A stretch of DNA of 64,000 nt, taken from assembly GCA_963842125.1 (NCBI GenBank), contig CAWJFE010000003.1:1-64000 (forward strand), given 5' to 3'. The notes beneath the pieces were generated by a model that saw only the letters and a program-made list of their open reading frames with translations, searched no databases and was not told the DNA's origin. This stretch comes from CAWCWK01 sp963842125 (GTDB taxonomy: Bacteria > Pseudomonadota > Alphaproteobacteria > Rhizobiales > CAWCWK01). A program made the translations under genes and the position numbers. Positions 25,723 to 36,325 of this stretch are shown here, piece by piece (the stretch's first letter is position 1; every line of letters starts with the position of its first letter).

Positions 25723-26603
25723 TGGCCGCCGCGCCCCGCCGCATGCTGGCGCAGGATGCGCCGCGCGCCGCGCTCGCCGTCTCGCCGGAGGGCCTGCGAA
25801 ACGCGGCCCTCCTCGCCTTCCTCGCGCTCTACACCGCCTATGCCGCCGGCCCCTTCGTCTGGGTCGCGACGATGTCGCTGCGCACCACGACCGAGATCGC
25901 CGACGCGCCCTACGCGCTGCCCTGGCCGATGCACTGGGACAAGTTCGGCTCGGCCTGGAGCGACAGCAACTACGACACCTATTTCTTCAACTCGGTCGGC
26001 ATCGTGCTCGCCGCCGTCGCGATACTGACCGTGGTCGGCGGCATGGCCGCGCACGGCTTCGCGCGCTACCGGTTCCGCTTCAAGGGGCTGCTCTACTTCG
26101 TCATCTTCTCGACCATCATCTTCCCGCCGCAGGTGACGGTGATCGGCCTCTTCCAGATCATGGTCGACTACGGCCTCTACAATTCGCGCTTCGGGCTGGT
26201 GCTGGTCTACGTCTCGATCCAGCTGCCGGTGACGATCTACATTCTCGAGAGCTTCTTCGCGCGCATTCCCAAGGACCTCTTCGAGGCCGCGCGCATGGAC
26301 GGCTATTCGGAATGGGCGATCTTCTGGCGCATCTCGCTGCCGGTCGCGATGCCGGCCATCTCCACGACGATCATCCTCAACACGATCCTGTTGTGGAACG
26401 AGTTCCTCTACGCGGTCGTGCTGATCACCGACGACGACAAGCGCACCCTGCCCCTCGGCGTGCTGCGTTTCATGGGCGATCAGCTGGAGGATGTCGGCAT
26501 GATCGCCACCGGCCTCATGATCGCGATCGTGCCCGTCGTCCTCATCTACGTCTTCTTCTCCGAGCGGCTCATCCAAGGGATGACCGCCGGCGCGGTCAAA
26601 TAG
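25722..26603 (+). CDS. ABC transporter permease (carbohydrate, MalG type)
   Basis: A 293-residue permease: AALLAFLALYTAYAAGPFVW is the first helix, and FEAARMDGYSEWAIFWRISLP is the EAA loop that contacts the ATPase. The C-terminus LIQGMTAGAVK is typical of the family. It forms the transmembrane dimer with 24751-25722 and precedes the ATPase gene by 13 bases. Confidence 0.9.
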   Translation: MAAAPRRMLAQDAPRAALAVSPEGLRNAALLAFLALYTAYAAGPFVWVATMSLRTTTEIADAPYALPWPMHWDKFGSAWSDSNYDTYFFNSVGIVLAAVAILTVVGGMAAHGFARYRFRFKGLLYFVIFSTIIFPPQVTVIGLFQIMVDYGLYNSRFGLVLVYVSIQLPVTIYILESFFARIPKDLFEAARMDGYSEWAIFWRISLPVAMPAISTTIILNTILLWNEFLYAVVLITDDDKRTLPLGVLRFMGDQLEDVGMIATGLMIAIVPVVLIYVFFSERLIQGMTAGAVK

Positions 26604-26616
26604 GACCTGAACGCCC

Positions 26617-27693
<1,077 letters not shown>

Positions 27694-27734
27694 CGCCGCG
27701 CCCGCCGTCGCCACCCGCCACAAGGACCCATCCC

Positions 27735-28412
27735 ATGCCACCAGTCATCAAGACGACCCGTTCCATTGCGAGGGCGGCACCCGAGAGCGTCGCGGTCTTC
27801 GCGCAGGCGCCGGTCGGCCACATCGTCGATGCGCTGGGGCGGAGCGGCGCGCTGCCGGCGCCGATCAAGCCCGTCACCGGGGCCGCGCGCTTCTGCGGCA
27901 CCGCCCTCACCGTCGATGCCGGTCCGCGCGACAACCTCGCGCCCTGGGCGGCGCTGAGGCGGGCCCGGCCCGGCGACGTCCTCGTCATCGCGACCGGGGG
28001 ACACATGGGCGCGTCCGTCTGCGGCGACCTCCTGGTCGGCATGGCCGCCAATGCCGGCATCGCCGCGATCGTGACGGACGGCGTGGTGCGGGACGTGGAG
28101 GGCATGGAGCCGGCCGGCATCCCCGTCTTCGCGGCCGGCGTGAACCCCAACTCGCCCTTGAAGAACGGGCCGGGCTCGGTCGGCCTGCCGGTCGTCGTCG
28201 CCGGCATCGCCGTCGCGCCCGGCGACATCGTCTGCGGCGATGCGGACGGCGTCGTCGTCGTGCCCGCCGCGCGCATCGCGGAGGCAGGCGCGGCCCTCAA
28301 GGCCGTGCGGGAGAAGGAGGCCGCGATGGAAGCCGCCGTCCGAGACGGCGCGACGGCGCCCGACTGGGTCACCGGCGCGCGCGAGGACGACCTCTTCGTC
28401 TTCATCGACTGA
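27735..28412 (+). CDS. RraA-like protein / HMG-type aldolase
   Basis: A 225-residue RraA-fold protein. Key features are GGHMGASVCGDLLVGMAANA (phosphate/pyruvate-binding turn) and IVTDGVVRDVEGM, where the Arg-Asp pair is the metal/substrate motif of the 4-hydroxy-4-methyl-2-oxoglutarate / 4-carboxy-4-hydroxy-2-oxoadipate aldolase class. In a catabolic operon an aldolase or oxaloacetate decarboxylase role, releasing pyruvate, is more likely than RNase E inhibition. Family members are often misannotated as menaquinone methyltransferases. It lies 41 bases after the ATPase gene. Confidence 0.8.
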   Translation: MPPVIKTTRSIARAAPESVAVFAQAPVGHIVDALGRSGALPAPIKPVTGAARFCGTALTVDAGPRDNLAPWAALRRARPGDVLVIATGGHMGASVCGDLLVGMAANAGIAAIVTDGVVRDVEGMEPAGIPVFAAGVNPNSPLKNGPGSVGLPVVVAGIAVAPGDIVCGDADGVVVVPAARIAEAGAALKAVREKEAAMEAAVRDGATAPDWVTGAREDDLFVFID

Positions 28413-28435
28413 ACCACAGCCAGCGGGAGTGACCC

Positions 28436-29527
28436 ATGGACGTGCCGGATGCGCCTGCCCCCGTGCCCACCGTTGCGCCCACCCTTGCGCCCGGCGCTGC
28501 GCCCGACCCTCTTCGCGTCTTCTACAACTCGCTCGGCACGCCCGACATGTACGCCCTCATCCGCGCGCGGATGGCGCCGGGCATGGACCTCGTCACGCTG
28601 GAGACCGACGCCGACGCCGAGCGCGAGGAGAAGATCGGTGATTGCGACGTCGCCATCGTGGCCGCCAAGCCGCTGACCGCCAACGTCATCGCCGCCGCGC
28701 GGCGGCTGCGCCTCGTCCACCACCAGGGCGTCGGCTATCACGACACCGTCGATCTGGCGGCGCTGGCCGCGCGGGGCATCCGGCTCGCCCTCACCCCCGA
28801 GGGCACGACGATCGGCGTGGCCGAGCACACGGTCCTCCTCGCGCTCGCAGCCGCGCGCCGCGCCGCCTTCGCCGATGCCGAGCTGCGGCAGGGCCGCTGG
28901 CACGTCAACGCCCTGAGGCCCGTCTCGGTGGAGCTCTACGGCAAGACGGTCGGCTATCTCGGCTTCGGGCGCATCGGGCAGGAGGCGGCCCGCCGCCTGA
29001 ACGCCTTCGGCACGACCGGCCGTTTCCACGACCCCGGCATCGCCGCCGCCGACCTGCCCGCCGACCTGCCCGCCGATCTGCCCGCCGATCTGCCCGCCGA
29101 TCTGCCCGCCGAGCCGGCGCCCTTCGACTGGATCATCGAGACTGCCGACATCGTCTCGCTCCACATGCCGCTGACGGAGGCCACGCGGCACACGCTCTCG
29201 CGTGCGGTCATCGCCCGGATGAAACCCGGCGCCATCGTCGTCAACACCGCGCGCGGCGGCCTCGTCGACGATATCGCGCTCGCCGAGGCGCTCGCCTCGG
29301 GCCGCCTTCTCGCCGCCGGCCTCGACGTCTTCGAGGGCGAGCCGATCGGGCCCGGGCATCCGCTCTGCGCGCTGCCCAACGTCGTCCTCACACCCCACAT
29401 CTCGGCCGGCACGCGCGATGCGCTGGCCCACAAGATGGACGCGCTCTTCGCGAATCTCGACCGCTTCCGGCGGGGCGAGGCGCTGCGCAACGAGGTGCCT
29501 CTCCAGGAGGCCGGCCGGGCGGGATGA
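28436..29527 (+). CDS. D-isomer-specific 2-hydroxyacid dehydrogenase
   Basis: About 363 residues. The NAD-binding Rossmann motif is VGYLGFGRIGQEAARRL. The catalytic residues appear as NTARGGLVDD (Arg), LDVFEGEP (Glu) and TPHISAGT (His). The enzyme interconverts a 2-hydroxy acid and the 2-oxo acid with NAD(P). Five 12-bp repeats (29048-29107) insert an ADLP-repeat loop right after the Rossmann beta-alpha-beta unit, where relatives have a short turn. The N-terminus also has a Pro-Ala-rich tail. The stop overlaps the next gene's ATG. Confidence 0.88.
   Translation: MDVPDAPAPVPTVAPTLAPGAAPDPLRVFYNSLGTPDMYALIRARMAPGMDLVTLETDADAEREEKIGDCDVAIVAAKPLTANVIAAARRLRLVHHQGVGYHDTVDLAALAARGIRLALTPEGTTIGVAEHTVLLALAAARRAAFADAELRQGRWHVNALRPVSVELYGKTVGYLGFGRIGQEAARRLNAFGTTGRFHDPGIAAADLPADLPADLPADLPADLPAEPAPFDWIIETADIVSLHMPLTEATRHTLSRAVIARMKPGAIVVNTARGGLVDDIALAEALASGRLLAAGLDVFEGEPIGPGHPLCALPNVVLTPHISAGTRDALAHKMDALFANLDRFRRGEALRNEVPLQEAGRAG
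29048..29107. repeat. Five in-frame 12-bp tandem repeats in the dehydrogenase gene
   Basis: GCCGACCTGCCC or GCCGATCTGCCC occurs five times in a row, encoding Ala-Asp-Leu-Pro units in a surface loop. Two third-position variants suggest expansion by slippage followed by drift. Confidence 0.9.
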
Positions 29528-30408
29528 TCGACACGCAGGTCCATATCCTCGACCCGGCTGCCTACCCCTATCCCGCCGTGACCCGGGGCTATCGCCCCCG
29601 TCCGGACGAGACCGGCGATCTCGCCGCGCTCCTCGCCGTGCTGGACGCCCATGGCGTGGCGCGCGCCGTTCTCGTCCAGGCGAGCGTCTACGGCGCGGAC
29701 AATGCCGCCATCCTCGACGCCCTGGCCGCGCACCCGGAGCGGTTCCGCTGCGTCGTGTCCGTCAGCGGGCCGGAGGGGGTGCGGCCGCTTCTCGCCCGTC
29801 GCGGCGTCGTCGGCGTGCGGCTCAACCTCGTCGACGACGCGGGCGCGGCCGAGGGCGGACCGGGCGCAGCGCGCGAGATCGCGGCCGAGGTCTTCGCGGC
29901 CGGCGGCCTCCTCCAGCTCCAGGCCTCGCCGGCCCTCCTCGGCGCGTTGCTGAACGTCATCCCCGCCGGCCCGGTCATCCTCGACCATTTCGGCCGGCCC
30001 GACCTCTCGACCGGCTCCACCGACACCGAGACGGTCGCCGCGATGGCCGCTCGCCCGGACACCTGGCTGAAGGTCTCGGCCGCCTTCCGCCTCACGCCAA
30101 GGAAGACGGCCCTGCCGCGCGCCCGGCTGATGCCGATGCTGCGCGCCTTCGGCGCCACCCGGCGTCTCTGGGGCTCCGACTGGCCGTTCATCAATCTCGC
30201 GAACGAGAACCTCGCGAAAGGAGATTCCGCAAGCCGGGACTCCAGAGGCGCTGTTCCGCGCTACCAGGACACGCTCGATGCCCGGCGTCGCCTCCTGGAC
30301 GCGCCCGAGGCGAGCGACGCCGCCGCGGCGCGCCTCTTCGGCTGGCCGGTCCTCGGCCCGCCGGACGCGGCGCGCGGCGCGCGCACCGATGGCCCGCCCG
30401 TTGGATAG
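29524..30408 (+). CDS. Amidohydrolase family 2 (COG3618 lactonase-like)
   Basis: A 294-residue TIM-barrel hydrolase. It begins MIDTQVHILDP; relatives usually have an HxH pair here, and the first His is Gln in this protein. Later motifs are ILDHFGRPD and RRLWGSDWPFI, typical of the group containing 2-pyrone-4,6-dicarboxylate lactonase and rhamnono-/fucono-lactonases. It probably opens a sugar lactone or related cyclic ester. It overlaps the dehydrogenase by ATGA and the following oxidoreductase by 20 bases, so it is tightly coupled in the operon. Confidence 0.8.
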   Translation: MIDTQVHILDPAAYPYPAVTRGYRPRPDETGDLAALLAVLDAHGVARAVLVQASVYGADNAAILDALAAHPERFRCVVSVSGPEGVRPLLARRGVVGVRLNLVDDAGAAEGGPGAAREIAAEVFAAGGLLQLQASPALLGALLNVIPAGPVILDHFGRPDLSTGSTDTETVAAMAARPDTWLKVSAAFRLTPRKTALPRARLMPMLRAFGATRRLWGSDWPFINLANENLAKGDSASRDSRGAVPRYQDTLDARRRLLDAPEASDAAAARLFGWPVLGPPDAARGARTDGPPVG

Positions 30409-31414
30409 TTCGCCGCCCCGCTCCGCCGCGCTGCGTGTCGGCCTCGTCGGAGCCGGCATGGCGTCGGCCCATCACGTCGTCGGATGGCGGGCCTGCGAGG
30501 GCGCGCGGCTCGTGGGCGTGGCGGACCCCGATCCGGACCGCGCGGCGCTGCGCGCCGGGCAGGCGGGCGCGGCCGCCTTTCCCTCGCTCGGCGCGATGCT
30601 GGAGGCCTGCACGCTCGACGCCGTCGACATCGTCGCCCCGCCTTCCCTCCACGCGCCGCTGGTGCTGGAGGCCGCCCGCCGGGGCCTCCCGGTGCTGTGC
30701 CAGAAGCCGCTCGCGCCCACCGCCGCCGAGGCGCGGGATCTGCTGGACGCGATGCCTGCGGACGCGCGCCTCATGGTGCACGAGAACTGGCGCTGGCGGG
30801 CGCCCTACCGCGCGCTCCGCCAGGGGCTCGCCGACAGGGGAGGCGGCGGCCCCTCGAGCTTCGCGCTCCGGGTGGAGAGTTCCGGGCTGATCGAACGGCC
30901 GGACGGCCACTACCCGGCTCTCGAGCGGCAGCCCTTCCTCGCCGGCCTGCGCCGCTTCCTCGTCATCGAGGTGCTGATCCACCATCTCGACACGCTGGAA
31001 TTCCTCTTCGGTCCCCTGCGCATCGAGAGCGCCGTCCTCGCGCGGCGCTGCGCCGCCGTCCTCGGCGAGGATCGTGCGGACATCCGCTTGACGGCCGGCG
31101 GCGTTCCCGGCCGGCTGGTGGGAGACTTCCGCACGCCGGGCGCGCCGCCGCTGCCCCGCGACCGCCTGACGCTCTCGGGCGCCGTCCCGGCCCTCGTCGA
31201 CGGTTGGACGGTCACGATCGGCACCGAGGCACCATTGGCCTTCGATCCGGACGCGGCCTATGCGGCGAGCTATGCCGACACGATCGCCCATTTCGCCGCC
31301 TGCCTCGAGGACGGCACCGCCTTCGAGACGCCGGGCGAGGCGGGCGCCCGTATGCTCGACCATGTCGAGCGCATCTATGCCCTCGCCGGGCGCCTCGACG
31401 AGGCGGACGCCTGA
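30389..31414 (+). CDS. Gfo/Idh/MocA family NAD(P)-dependent oxidoreductase
   Basis: A 341-residue sugar dehydrogenase-like protein. The nucleotide-binding motif is VGLVGAGMASAHH. The usual EKP dinucleotide/catalytic motif is present as CQKPLAP, with Gln for Glu. A substrate-binding domain follows, with VLIHHLDTLEFLFG. Such enzymes oxidise sugar or inositol hydroxyls. Start ATG 30389 lies inside the end of the amidohydrolase gene. As the last gene of the operon it may perform the first oxidation, making the lactone that the amidohydrolase opens; this order is inferred. Confidence 0.82.
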   Translation: MARPLDSSPPRSAALRVGLVGAGMASAHHVVGWRACEGARLVGVADPDPDRAALRAGQAGAAAFPSLGAMLEACTLDAVDIVAPPSLHAPLVLEAARRGLPVLCQKPLAPTAAEARDLLDAMPADARLMVHENWRWRAPYRALRQGLADRGGGGPSSFALRVESSGLIERPDGHYPALERQPFLAGLRRFLVIEVLIHHLDTLEFLFGPLRIESAVLARRCAAVLGEDRADIRLTAGGVPGRLVGDFRTPGAPPLPRDRLTLSGAVPALVDGWTVTIGTEAPLAFDPDAAYAASYADTIAHFAACLEDGTAFETPGEAGARMLDHVERIYALAGRLDEADA

Positions 31415-31427
31415 GCGCCGCGTCTCG

Positions 31428-32423
31428 TCAGGCGGCCAGTCGGTCCGGTTCGTGGAAGGCATAGGTCTCGCGGCCGGCTTCCTTGGCGGCGTAGAGGGCG
31501 CGATCGGCCAGGGAGACGAAGCCGGTCGGGCCACCCTCATAGGCGTCGCGCATGATGATGCCGATACTGGTCGACGCGCGCACCATCAGGTCCTCGATCG
31601 GCACGGCTCGCTCCAGATCGGCCAGGACGCGCTTTGCGACGGACGCGGCCTGATGACGCGTCACGCGGCCCCGAAGGAGGATGGCGAACTCGTCCCCGCC
31701 GAGCCTGGCCACGACGTCGCCCTCGCGCACCGCGCCGCGCAGCACCTCGGCGACATGGCGCAGCAGGGCATCGCCCACCGCATGTCCGAGCGTGTCGTTG
31801 ACGACCTTGAACCGGTCGAGGTCGAGAAGGAGAAGCGCGCCTCTCGGCGGGCTCTCCGCGAACATCGCCTCGAGCGAGGCGTTCCAATGGCGCCTGTTGG
31901 ACAGGCCCGTCAGCGCGTCGTGGTTCGCGTTCCACGCATTGGCGCGGCGGGCCTCCTCCAACTCGGTGATGTCGTGCGTGACGCCGCGATAGCCGCGGAA
32001 GGCGCCCGAGGCGTCGAAGAAGGGCCGCCCGCTCGACGAGAGGTGCCGCACGCCCCCCGGAAGTTCCATCGTATAGCAGAAATTGCGGAACGGCCGGCAC
32101 GCCTCGAGGTCGGCGATGTGCGAGGCCCAGGGCTCCCTCGTCGCCTCGTCGCCCAGCAGTTCCAGAACCGTCCGCCCCATCACGAAGGCCGAGGGCCCGG
32201 CGCCGCCATCGCCGGAATCACGGTCGGAATAGAAGGTAAAGCGCAGATCCGCGTCGATCTCCCAGAATGTGTTGACCGAGCTGTCGATGAAGTCCTGAAG
32301 CCTCGAGCGCTCGGTCCGAAGCGCCTCGTCGGCAAGGGGCGTCTCGTCGGCAAGGGGCATCTCGTCGGCAAGCGGCTCCTCGTCGGACTGTCCTTCGCTC
32401 CGGCGCATGGTGAGATTCGACAT
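31428..32423 (-). CDS. Diguanylate cyclase (PAS-GGDEF)
   Basis: An N-terminal PAS-like sensor (FIDSSVNTFWEIDADLRFTF through RGYRGVTHDITELEEAR) is followed by a GGDEF domain: NHDALTGLSNRRHW, ARLGGDEFAIL and STSIGIIM. An RxxD inhibitory site (REGD) precedes GGDEF by five residues, so product inhibition is expected. The enzyme makes cyclic di-GMP, controlling surface attachment or secretion. The N-terminal tail has three 18-bp repeats coding PLADET-like units (32325-32378). The start is uncertain: ATG 32423 is used, but the frame is open to 32570. It is convergent with the catabolic operon. Confidence 0.87.
   Translation of the reverse strand: MSNLTMRRSEGQSDEEPLADEMPLADETPLADEALRTERSRLQDFIDSSVNTFWEIDADLRFTFYSDRDSGDGGAGPSAFVMGRTVLELLGDEATREPWASHIADLEACRPFRNFCYTMELPGGVRHLSSSGRPFFDASGAFRGYRGVTHDITELEEARRANAWNANHDALTGLSNRRHWNASLEAMFAESPPRGALLLLDLDRFKVVNDTLGHAVGDALLRHVAEVLRGAVREGDVVARLGGDEFAILLRGRVTRHQAASVAKRVLADLERAVPIEDLMVRASTSIGIIMRDAYEGGPTGFVSLADRALYAAKEAGRETYAFHEPDRLAA
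32325..32378. repeat. Three in-frame 18-bp tandem repeats in the diguanylate cyclase gene
   Basis: The unit CTCGTCGGCAAGGGGCNT (plus strand) occurs three times, with a partial fourth, coding PLADEM, PLADET and PLADEA ahead of the PAS domain. It is another length-variable low-complexity N-terminal tail. Confidence 0.85.
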
Positions 32424-32641
32424 GGCTGCGACGACCTGTCCCGAGACGTTTGCGGATCCGTAGCCCCGCAGCATGGCCCGGTTTCGTAAATATCGGGAAA
32501 AGATCGGGCCGGGCAGTCGAGCGGATTTCGCGCCGGGCCTGCCGGCGATAGTCCTCCTCCAGTGGGACACTACCCGTGCCCTCGACCCCTGCTGTGCTCC
32601 GCGGTATGCGACGCGGACCAGCCGCGCCGATACGTGACGGT

Positions 32642-34186
32642 CTAGAACTTCAGCACGTTGTCGACCGCCTCGGTCGCCGCGGCGGCGGCCGTGTCGCGGG
32701 TGGCGGTGAGCACGCCGTCGCCGTGGAAGAGGATGATGGCGACACCCTCCACGAAGTCGCTCTCGGCGTCCTCGATGAAGCGGATGCTGGCATAGCTCGG
32801 GCAGTCCCCGGCCAGCTCGACGATCGCGTCGTCGCCGCTCTCCATGAAGGCGCGGCTTGAGAGGCCGTCACTGTCGAGAGCGTTCACGATGTCTCTGCAG
32901 CCCTGCGAGGCGCTGACCTGACCGGGAAGAGACAGGAGCGGGCCGTAGCTTTCGGCCATCCGAGCCTCCAGGAAGTCGGCCGGAACGGGCTTGGCGAAGG
33001 AGAGCTCGCGCGCGATGAGGTAGGATCCGGCCTCCGGTACGCCCGAGAGCGAACCGAGGATGACGCGGTCGCTCAGGCTCTCCTTGTCCATGGCGCAGGT
33101 CATGATCGCGTCCTTGGTCTCGCAGCCGTCGAAGCCGGCGGCGAGGAGCGTTTCCTCCGCTTCCGCGAGCGTGTTCTCGACCGTCACGCCGAGCACGTCG
33201 AACGCACCGGCGGAGGGCGGCACGGCGATGGGAAGGACGGGGCCCGCGGCCATCGGCTGCGCGGCAGGTTGCGCGATGGGAAGCGCCGACCCGGATGCGG
33301 TGGTCGGCAAGGCGGCCGACTGGAAGGCGCCGTCCGTCGCGCCCGGCCGCTGCACGGCGGCCGTCGCCGTCGTCGGGAGGGCCGGGAAGGCCGGCTGCGC
33401 CTGCGCCGGTGCGCCGCCCGGCAAGGCTACGACGGGGAAGCTCGGCGCTGCCGGCGCCGGAGCATCTCCGCCGAGCGAGGCCGCGAACCCTTGTGGTCCC
33501 GCCTGTGGCGCGCCTGCGCCAGGCAGTGCGGGGAAGGCCGCAGCACCGGCGGACGCGCCAAGACCCGCGCCAAGACCCGCGCCGCTGGCAATCGCGAGCG
33601 GGAAGGCCGGAGCAGGCATCTGTGCCGGCAATCGGCCGGCGGCGATGGGGAAGGCCTGTCCCGCCGCGCCCGGCATCGCGCCGGGCACACCCACCATGAG
33701 AGGCTGCGAGGACTGCTGCTTGAGGACCGCGACCTGCGTCTCGGTCAGGGTGCCTGTGGCCTCGACGCCCAGGCTGGTCTGGAAGGCCCGAACCGCGCCG
33801 CGCGTGCGCTTGCCGACTAGACCGTCGGGCGCGCCGGCGTCGAAGCCAAGCGTATTGAGCCGCGTCTGGAAGTCCCGCACCTCCTCGCGCGACGTCACAT
33901 AGGTCGCGATAGTCGGACGGGGCGCGGCGGGTTTGGAGGCCGTGCGGCGCGTCTGAGTGCGCTTCGGCGCCCGCTTCTTGGTATACTTCTTCTTCGCCGC
34001 CCGGCGCGGCTGCGCCCTTTGCTTGCCCGCCTGGTTCGCGATGGCAGCACCGACCGCCCCGGTGATGACGCCGATCGCGAAGTCCCGCCCGCCGGCTTGG
34101 GCCGGCTGGCTGGTCGTGCCGGCCGAGAGGAAGGCCGCGACCGCGAGGACGGAGAGGCTGGTACGGCCCATGTAAGCTTGCATCAT
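32642..34186 (-). CDS. Exported protein with peptidoglycan-binding domain
   Basis: About 514 residues. ATG 34186 is chosen because the signal peptide begins there (MMQAYMGRTSLSVLAVAAFL, cleavage after AQA) behind AGGACC. The frame stays open upstream without a credible start. A glycine-rich hydrophobic segment (FAIGVITGAVGAAIANQAG) and a Lys/Arg-rich stretch follow. Then comes a PG_binding_1-like domain (REEVRDFQTRLNTLGFDAGA, GKRTRGAVRAFQTSLG), a long Ala/Pro/Gly linker of about 200 residues, and a C-terminal domain with DGCETKDAIMTCAM that I do not recognise. It is probably anchored to the cell wall and heads a cluster of exported proteins. Confidence 0.72.
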   Translation of the reverse strand: MMQAYMGRTSLSVLAVAAFLSAGTTSQPAQAGGRDFAIGVITGAVGAAIANQAGKQRAQPRRAAKKKYTKKRAPKRTQTRRTASKPAAPRPTIATYVTSREEVRDFQTRLNTLGFDAGAPDGLVGKRTRGAVRAFQTSLGVEATGTLTETQVAVLKQQSSQPLMVGVPGAMPGAAGQAFPIAAGRLPAQMPAPAFPLAIASGAGLGAGLGASAGAAAFPALPGAGAPQAGPQGFAASLGGDAPAPAAPSFPVVALPGGAPAQAQPAFPALPTTATAAVQRPGATDGAFQSAALPTTASGSALPIAQPAAQPMAAGPVLPIAVPPSAGAFDVLGVTVENTLAEAEETLLAAGFDGCETKDAIMTCAMDKESLSDRVILGSLSGVPEAGSYLIARELSFAKPVPADFLEARMAESYGPLLSLPGQVSASQGCRDIVNALDSDGLSSRAFMESGDDAIVELAGDCPSYASIRFIEDAESDFVEGVAIILFHGDGVLTATRDTAAAAATEAVDNVLKF

Positions 34187-34250
34187 CTTGAGGGGTCCTT
34201 GTCTCAGGGAAGGGGCACGCAACGCGATCGTCAAAGGGGAGCCGGCGGCG

Positions 34251-35414
34251 TCATTGCCTGGCCTCGGTACCGGGCTGGGGCAGGCTGGCGGGCGAGACCG
34301 CGCCCGCCTGCGGGACAGCCGCCACCGGGGCGGCCGACGGTTCCGGATGGGGTGGCTCGGCGGCAGGAGTAGGGGCCGGGCGCAGGGCGAGAAGCCAGCG
34401 CGCCGTCTCCACATCGCCCACGGCACCGAAATGGCTGACCACGTCGTTCAGCCGAGCATGGTTGCGGGCCATGCCGGCCACGAGGTTCACGCAAGGCGCC
34501 GGGAAGGCGTCCGAGATCTGGTTGCCGTCCCGTTCGCGCACGCCGATCCGGTCGGCACGGAACGTGTCGCGGCTTTCCAGCAGGTAGCGCAGATAGTCGA
34601 ACGAGGGCCTGAAGGTCTGCGAAGCGTAGGTGATGTACTGGCACAGGCTCGTGTCGCGCACCGTGCCCTTGGCCGAGCGCCCGTCAGAGCGCCCTGAGAC
34701 GTCGTTCGCGAGCGCCACCACGAGCACGTCCATGAAGTTGAATGAGGGGATCGAGAGGTGGTTGTCCGGCAGGCGCGGGGTGTCGCGGGACATGACGGCC
34801 CAGCCGTAGTCGGAGCGATACCCATCACCGCCTTCCCGGTGCGCCGCAAGCAGAATCGGGCTGTAGGTCTCGTCGCCGAACTGCATGCCGAGCGTGCCCA
34901 GCGCCTGGATGTCGGCGATCGTGTAGCCGATGCCCAGCCGGTCGATGATGTCGTAGGTCGCCGGCAGGATGTTCGGATGCGCCCGGTTGAGGTCGAGGCC
35001 CCGCTGCGCGAAATAGCTGAAGACCGCGACGGGCATGCCCGTGCTGATATCGTTGAGGATCGTGCAGTCGCGCCGCTCGTCCTCATAGGAGTGGCGGCAG
35101 TCGAAGGTCGCGTTGAGGTCGAATGGACGCAAACGCTGCAAATAGTTGTAGACGGCGTCGAGCCCGACGAGACCGTCGGCCCGGCGCTCCCAGAACGCGT
35201 CCCTCCAGATCCGATAGAAGAGCTGACCCGTAGGCAGGCGCGAGGGGTCGATCAGTCCGCTCTGCAGGTAGAAGTTCGCGCTGTCGTAGTTCTGCTGGGT
35301 CAGGAAGGTGCGGAAGGCGTCGACCGTCTTGCCATCATTGGCCGTGGCAGGCGCGGTCCACACGCTGGCCGCCATGCAGGCAGCCGCTATCGTCCTGACG
35401 ATTCGTCCCAACAT
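34251..35414 (-). CDS. Hypothetical periplasmic protein
   Basis: 387 residues with a signal peptide (MLGRIVRTIAAACMAASVWT, cleavage after ATA) and a largely helical mature part. A Pro/Ala-rich C-terminal tail starts near residue 340. Two conserved-looking blocks stand out: FDCRHSYEDERRDCTILND, with a possible disulfide, and LLAAHREGGDGYRSDYGWAV. No family is recognised. It lies 64 bases upstream of the peptidoglycan-binding protein gene on the same strand, so the two probably share a transcript and a compartment. Confidence 0.55.
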   Translation of the reverse strand: MLGRIVRTIAAACMAASVWTAPATANDGKTVDAFRTFLTQQNYDSANFYLQSGLIDPSRLPTGQLFYRIWRDAFWERRADGLVGLDAVYNYLQRLRPFDLNATFDCRHSYEDERRDCTILNDISTGMPVAVFSYFAQRGLDLNRAHPNILPATYDIIDRLGIGYTIADIQALGTLGMQFGDETYSPILLAAHREGGDGYRSDYGWAVMSRDTPRLPDNHLSIPSFNFMDVLVVALANDVSGRSDGRSAKGTVRDTSLCQYITYASQTFRPSFDYLRYLLESRDTFRADRIGVRERDGNQISDAFPAPCVNLVAGMARNHARLNDVVSHFGAVGDVETARWLLALRPAPTPAAEPPHPEPSAAPVAAVPQAGAVSPASLPQPGTEARQ

Positions 35415-35674
35415 GGCGCTCCCCCGAGCCCGCTCGCGCGACAGGACCCGGGGTCCTTCACGCAGTGTCTCGCGATCACGGATACGCCACGCGTGACTTC
35501 GCCCTTGCGACCCTACGCAACGTCAACGTCCAAAGCAAATCCCCATGGAAGCCGTGGTTACCAGGCTGCGAGTGGGTGGTGGGGTGCGGCCGACCGGTGA
35601 AGGGGTTGGCTGCCAGCACATCTCATGCTTCGGATAGGCGGGTAGAAGTGAAGGGCGAAATCGGGGGCTCAGAC

Positions 35675-36322
35675 ATGGCAGGATCGACAGGGGTCGGGGT
35701 CGGCAGGTTGCGCGTGGACGCCTTGACGGTGGGACTGGCGGCGGCCCTCGTCGCCACACCCGCCGGCGCACAGACCACGACTTTCGAAGAGTTCGAAGCC
35801 CAGGTCCAAGCCGCGGCCGGAGAGATCGCCCGCTATCAGCAGGTCCTTCAGAACCCGGACGTCCGCATTCAATACGAAGCGGTCAAGCTGATGCTGAGGT
35901 CGAACGACCCGGCGCTGGTGCGGATCGCCCGGGAGCATGCGCTCTTCTCGACCAACCCGGTCCTGCGCAACGTCGCCATCAAGGCCATTTTCGACTCGGC
36001 GCCCAACCTGCGCGTCGTGGTGACGGGCATCGGAGAGGAATCGGCAGACGTGCTGCGCTGGCTTGGGACGCTTGGAGGCTCGCATGACGGCCAGACCGGG
36101 AGCTTAATCTTCAAGGTTGGTCCGGCGCGGGAGAACTGCTGGATACACTACGACGATAGATGCCGCCTGCAGTTGGCCGGCACGACCGTCCAGTTCCAAA
36201 ACCACGGTAATTCAGTCGATCGCGCGCAGGCGAACCTGAATCTCGGGCCGGACGGCATCCTGCGCGGTGTCGTCTTCAGCAATGCTGGAACTGCTCAAAT
36301 GTCGATCGACCTGAAGGAATAG
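35675..36322 (+). CDS. Hypothetical exported protein
   Basis: A 215-residue protein from ATG 35675. It has a signal peptide (VDALTVGLAAALVATPAGA) and then a helical region TTFEEFEAQVQAAAGEIARY that looks coiled-coil. HEAT-like helices (PALVRIAREHALFSTNPVLR) and a C-terminal beta-rich domain with two cysteines (ENCWIHYDDRCRLQL) follow. It stops three bases before the convergent protease gene. No family is recognised. Gene position and export signal link it to the surrounding cluster. Confidence 0.5.
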   Translation: MAGSTGVGVGRLRVDALTVGLAAALVATPAGAQTTTFEEFEAQVQAAAGEIARYQQVLQNPDVRIQYEAVKLMLRSNDPALVRIAREHALFSTNPVLRNVAIKAIFDSAPNLRVVVTGIGEESADVLRWLGTLGGSHDGQTGSLIFKVGPARENCWIHYDDRCRLQLAGTTVQFQNHGNSVDRAQANLNLGPDGILRGVVFSNAGTAQMSIDLKE

Positions 36323-36325
36323 GCC